Shown here piece after piece: positions 60,738-64,000 of a DNA stretch of 64,000 bases (position 1 is the stretch's first letter; each line of letters begins with the position of its first letter). Under the pieces are notes generated by a model. That model was not told where the DNA came from, searched no databases, and was given only the letters and a program-made list of their open reading frames with translations. This DNA is from Lingula anatina. Lineage: Eukaryota > Brachiopoda > Lingulata > Lingulida > Lingulidae. The stretch is from contig NW_019775556.1 in NCBI RefSeq assembly GCF_001039355.2, positions 61,048 through 125,047 of the forward strand, given 5' to 3'. The translations under genes and the position numbers were made by a program.

Positions 60738-60751
60738 CTGAAATTATATAA

Positions 60752-60752
60752 N
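60752..60752. other. Single N at the duplication junction
   Basis: The bases before it match the end of the 3.1-kb unit and the bases after it match its beginning. A one-base placeholder exactly at the seam is typical of a scaffold join, not of biology. Confidence 0.9.
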
Positions 60753-61062
60753 ATCTGCAGTGACCCTAGTATAAGGTTACTAGGTAGATAGGTCCAACTG
60801 GGGGGGGGGGGGGACTCTCGCTGAATGCAATCAGATTTACTGAACGACATGCCACCTCGAGCAGCTAGGGTTGATTAACTTTTGCTTTCCAAAGCTTTTT
60901 CACCCATGTTTTAAGTGCTCAATGCCCATGAGGAAAACTCTGAGCATGGGTACACCTCTACGGGATGGTTTCATGTATATAAGATTTATTATTTGTGATT
61001 TCTTTCAATACTTCTTATCTTAGTGCACAGTTGAATTGAGGCTCCTGTTGCACTTTTTTCAG

Positions 61063-61115
61063 GTTATATATATATATATATATATTTAATTAATTAATTA
61101 ATTAATTAATTAATT
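61063..61115. repeat. (AT)n then (TTAA)n microsatellite
   Basis: Present only in copy 2; copy 1 has a short poly-T and ATT tract in its place. Confidence 0.95.
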
Positions 61116-61267
61116 TTTTTTTTTGCAGACATTGCACTCAATATGGATTAGGAATGGTGTATTTGAAATTCCAGTGGGTGTATTTTAGTTACATAAGGTT
61201 TATTTCTTCTTTTAAAAGTTAATTTTTCTTTTGCTCAATATTTTCATCCTTGTTTATTTACTTCTAG

Positions 61268-61475
61268 AAAACCAGAAAGAACCATGGAAGGAAAGATACG
61301 AGTAACTGTGAATGTGGTGGGCAAAGGCTCGTTCCGAGGACTGGGAAGAAATTACAGAATTGCCAAAAGTACAGCAGCAAGAAGAGCTCTCAAGTACATT
61401 AGGATGATTAAGTTGCAGGAAACTTTAGCACTAAGGAAGGCAATGGCCCCAAGTCTTTTATTTAGCCAGCAGTAA
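61268..61475 (+). CDS. DICER1: Duplicate last exon of Dicer (dsRBD)
   Basis: Same splice acceptor (CTTCTAG) and the same protein as 58152-58359: [20 protein letters not shown] through LLFSQQ. Coding differences from copy 1 are silent (for example AGC-ACA-GCG versus AGT-ACA-GCA). It could be an alternative terminal exon if the duplication is real, but more likely it is the other haplotype's copy. Confidence 0.85.
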
Positions 61476-63237
61476 ATGTAATATTAAAGGAGTACCTGGT
61501 GTGCAGAAATAGACAGATTAAAGTAATTTTTCTTAAGCAGCAGTTTATTGTAAACCAACCTGTATCTGGCATTTGGGATATGTGATCTTTTGTACAGTAT
61601 ATTCTTGCTATAATAGTGAGCTGCCCCATCTTGTGGCTTTTCATATTTGAATACCGGTGATCATGTAAGTATTTCATAGAGTATTTTCCCTGTACGATCA
61701 TTCTGACTTAAGCATGGCATTTCTACCTTGTTTTTATGATTGGTATATTTTATTTTGATAATCTCTGGGAGTTTTCAAGTTCATTTGTTGTTGAGATAAA
61801 AGTTGTCATCCTATCGAGTGCCATGTTCAGGTGCTAAAATGTATGTGTACTCATCGCTACCTTTGATAAAATTGTTATATATGACAAAGCTCTGGTGTTA
61901 CTCTGAACATAGTTTTGTCAAAAGGTGCTAGGTTTTGGTATCTTAGTTTTGTGCCAATTGTATTTTAAGAATTGTATCTAGAACAGTGTCACTTTATCTG
62001 GCTCCCTGGCATTTTAAAAATATGTTGTGATGTTACATGGTTTCATTAATCTTTGAACAGCTGAGTCATTATAAACTGGGTATCATTCATTAGTTGGACT
62101 GCTTTTTGTTTTGGAAATATATGGACGTTGATAGCTCCAAATTTTTCCAAAATTTCATTGATTTCTAGTTTTAAAGTAATGATATGTTTATGTTATAATA
62201 TACCCACCAATATTAAATTTTAATGTTATACATAGTAATAGTGTTAACATGTTTGCCAAAGCAACAGGTTAAAGATGAGAAAAAAGTCATTGCTGTGCAG
62301 TTAAACTTGATTTTTTTTTTAAGGAACCAGTTGTACCCTTGGTTTTATTATTGGGAGGTTGTCTCCAGTGGTCATTAACGACAAAGGAAGTGAATTAGAA
62401 GTAGGATGTGGATTTTAAACAGGTTTTTAATCTACTCTCTAAAGGTGTAATGCAAACTTGAATTTTTGAATCTCTCTGGTGATGATGATTTAGCCTCATC
62501 TCTGGCCTCTGTGACGTTTTCCATGGCTTTTCATAATGTGATATTTATGCAGCTGATGCCACCTTATTGTTGTAAACTTGGTATCATAAGTCATATAATG
62601 GCAACTGTTTGCCAAAAAATTATTTTTATACAAAAAAGGAACAGTTTCTATGGGTTTACAGGTGTCAGACACTGTTAATCTAAAATACTGAGGGAACGAG
62701 GCTTAAAGTTTTGCCATATTGATGGTGTATGCGCATCAAACAAGCATGGAAATGTAAAGTAGCTAGTCTTAGAGTGTAGGGCGAGTAAAGAAGAATCATA
62801 ATTATACATATATTTTAAACAACTCACTTATTGCAAACATTTCAGGATTTTTTTAACTACACAAATAAAAAACATTTTTAACAATTCCCAATTAAGAAGC
62901 AAGTATTTAATGATTTAACATTTTAGGGAAATATAATTACATATTTATATTTGAATATCAATTTATTTCTGATTTTATTTGATTTCCATTGTGTTATATA
63001 CTTGTAGATAATGTCATGTAAAAAAGAACTATTAATGGTATCTTTATAGGGCTTAAGTTCACTAATTTTAAACTTGAAGTAGTAGAACATATTTCATTCT
63101 GAATTTAATATCTCTACCACAGTTTTCTTTTATGAAGCGATTTTGAAAGCCAAGAGGATGTATGATTTTTGGAAGAGCAATATTTTGGTCACAACAGCAA
63201 TATGACAATGAATTTCAGATTGTAGAAAACAAATATG

Positions 63238-63243
63238 AATAAA
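63238..63243 (+). terminator. Poly(A) signal, Dicer (copy 2)
   Basis: Duplicate of the signal at 60112, again with an opposing TTTATT just downstream. Confidence 0.6.
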
Positions 63244-63635
63244 GTATGATTATTGTTTAAAAAGTGATTTATTTTATATTAAATGCTTAAGATCTCGGAA
63301 ATTTCAGTGGAAGTGAGAAGGGATATGATTTGCCTCTCCTTTAGTAGCATTTTCTGTTCTCATCTGCATCTTGGAAGTGGATTGTTCAGCTGCTGTATGG
63401 AAGTCTTTTGAGAGAGAATAAGTCCCTTGTATTCAAACTTGATGTCATTGTAAAATAAGCAGTAACATCTATCTCTCTATAAGCAAACAATTGTAGCAGA
63501 ATAAGTAATTAGATACACAGCTGTTATAACTCAATAATATTACCTAAATATTTTTGTTTTGCTTCCATGCAATGTGCATATTCATATATATTTTTCCTAT
63601 CTTTGTTACTTTTTGAAATATCCACTTATGTCAAT

Positions 63636-63863
63636 CTACTGAATTACACACGCCTCTGAATTATCAGTAGTCCTGTTTGAGATTTTAGCAAGGCAGATTG
63701 CTTCCATCCAGTTTATTTGCTCTTGTGCTGTGTCTGCACAGAAATAAAATGTCCTTTTCTTGCCTTTAGGTTTGATACTGAAACCATTTATTTTGTTGTC
63801 AATGTCAGATTCGGCGATTTCGGCACCAACCAATGAAACAGCTTTCATTTTTGCCCTTGGAAT
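63636..63863 (-). CDS. Terminal exon of a PH-domain protein with CaaX-like end (copy 2)
   Basis: Protein identical to copy 1 at 60737-60510. This copy is the one contiguous with unique sequence to the right and is therefore the better candidate for the real last exon. The N-terminal part of the PH domain and the rest of the protein lie outside the window. Minus-strand sequence close to the right edge (around 63940-64000) might include another exon, but no splice pair could be confirmed. Inferred role: a membrane-bound adaptor or signalling protein held by lipid binding plus prenylation. Confidence 0.82.
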   Translation of the reverse strand: MPRAKMKAVSLVGAEIAESDIDNKINGFSIKPKGKKRTFYFCADTAQEQINWMEAICLAKISNRTTDNSEACVIQ

Positions 63864-64000
63864 CTGAAATTATATTATTATAAAATTATATACGGATTGC
63901 CTTAAATCTTTATGTTATCTTGAACGTCAATTAACACTGACCATTAATGTTGCCTTCACACAGACGATGGTTTCTTTTCTTATTGCAGCAAACACCATAA

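Larger units (their letters stand above)
57680..60751. repeat. Copy 1 of a 3.1-kb tandem duplication
   Basis: Contains part of Dicer's last intron, its last exon, the 3' UTR and the terminal exon of the opposing PH/CaaX gene. It is almost identical to 60756-63876 over the exon and UTR (roughly 1% difference by eye); the intron part is clearly more diverged. It ends at the single N at 60752. Confidence 0.93.
60756..63876. repeat. Copy 2 of the 3.1-kb tandem duplication
   Basis: Repeats 57680-60751. It carries an extra AT/TTAA microsatellite (61063-61115) in the intron part, a shorter G run (60800-60813), synonymous changes in the Dicer exon and scattered single-base differences in the UTR. 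After 63876 the sequence is unique. Confidence 0.93.

Overview
This is nuclear DNA of an animal, AT-rich and intron-rich, most likely a marine invertebrate. A lophotrochozoan such as a mollusc, annelid or brachiopod is my guess, and this is not provable from the window alone. The evidence is multi-exon genes with GT-AG introns, introns full of microsatellites and foldback elements, and single genes resembling vertebrate proteins that insects or nematodes have lost or changed (AP-4 sigma; a Dicer with an intact helicase). Gene identities come from joining exons by splice sites and reading frame and comparing the joined proteins with remembered family sequences; no database was searched.

Nine genes lie in strictly alternating orientation. 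(1) 8645 to beyond the left edge, minus: novel-class protein kinase C (epsilon/eta type), regulatory half only. (2) 9286-11017, plus: ISCA2, mitochondrial Fe-S assembly. (3) 14290-12594, minus: CNIH4, ER cargo receptor. (4) 14536-16037, plus: a Mab-21/cGAS-like nucleotidyltransferase-fold protein. (5) 30231-19058, minus: striatin, the STRIPAK scaffold, 19 exons and 778 aa. (6) 30556-32439, plus: AP4S1, 144 aa with a 12-nt microexon. (7) 43416-34214, minus: NVL, a double AAA+ ATPase of ribosome biogenesis, 22 exons and 920 aa. (8) 44589-58359, plus: Dicer, 19 coding exons, about 1881 aa once one extra base is allowed for. (9) Right edge, minus: the last exon of a PH-domain protein ending in a CaaX-like motif.

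The alternation gives four head-to-head promoter regions (PKC/ISCA2, CNIH4/Mab-21-like, striatin/AP4S1, NVL/Dicer) and four tail-to-tail junctions. The striatin/AP4S1 pair is also head-to-head in human (STRN3/AP4S1), and CNIH4 and NVL are neighbours in human, so the block keeps old animal gene order.

Unusual points are as follows. An intron of Dicer holds a 0.98-kb inverted repeat that would make a long double-stranded hairpin in Dicer's own pre-mRNA. The Dicer reading frame is broken by one extra G in the RNase IIIa region. The last 3.1 kb, containing Dicer's final exon, its 3' UTR and the PH/CaaX exon, is present twice in tandem with a single N exactly at the junction, which suggests two haplotypes joined by the assembler. 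Two more foldback elements sit in introns of PKC and NVL. The remaining sequence is intron and UTR with simple repeats; I found no tRNA, rRNA, CRISPR or intact transposase/reverse transcriptase gene.
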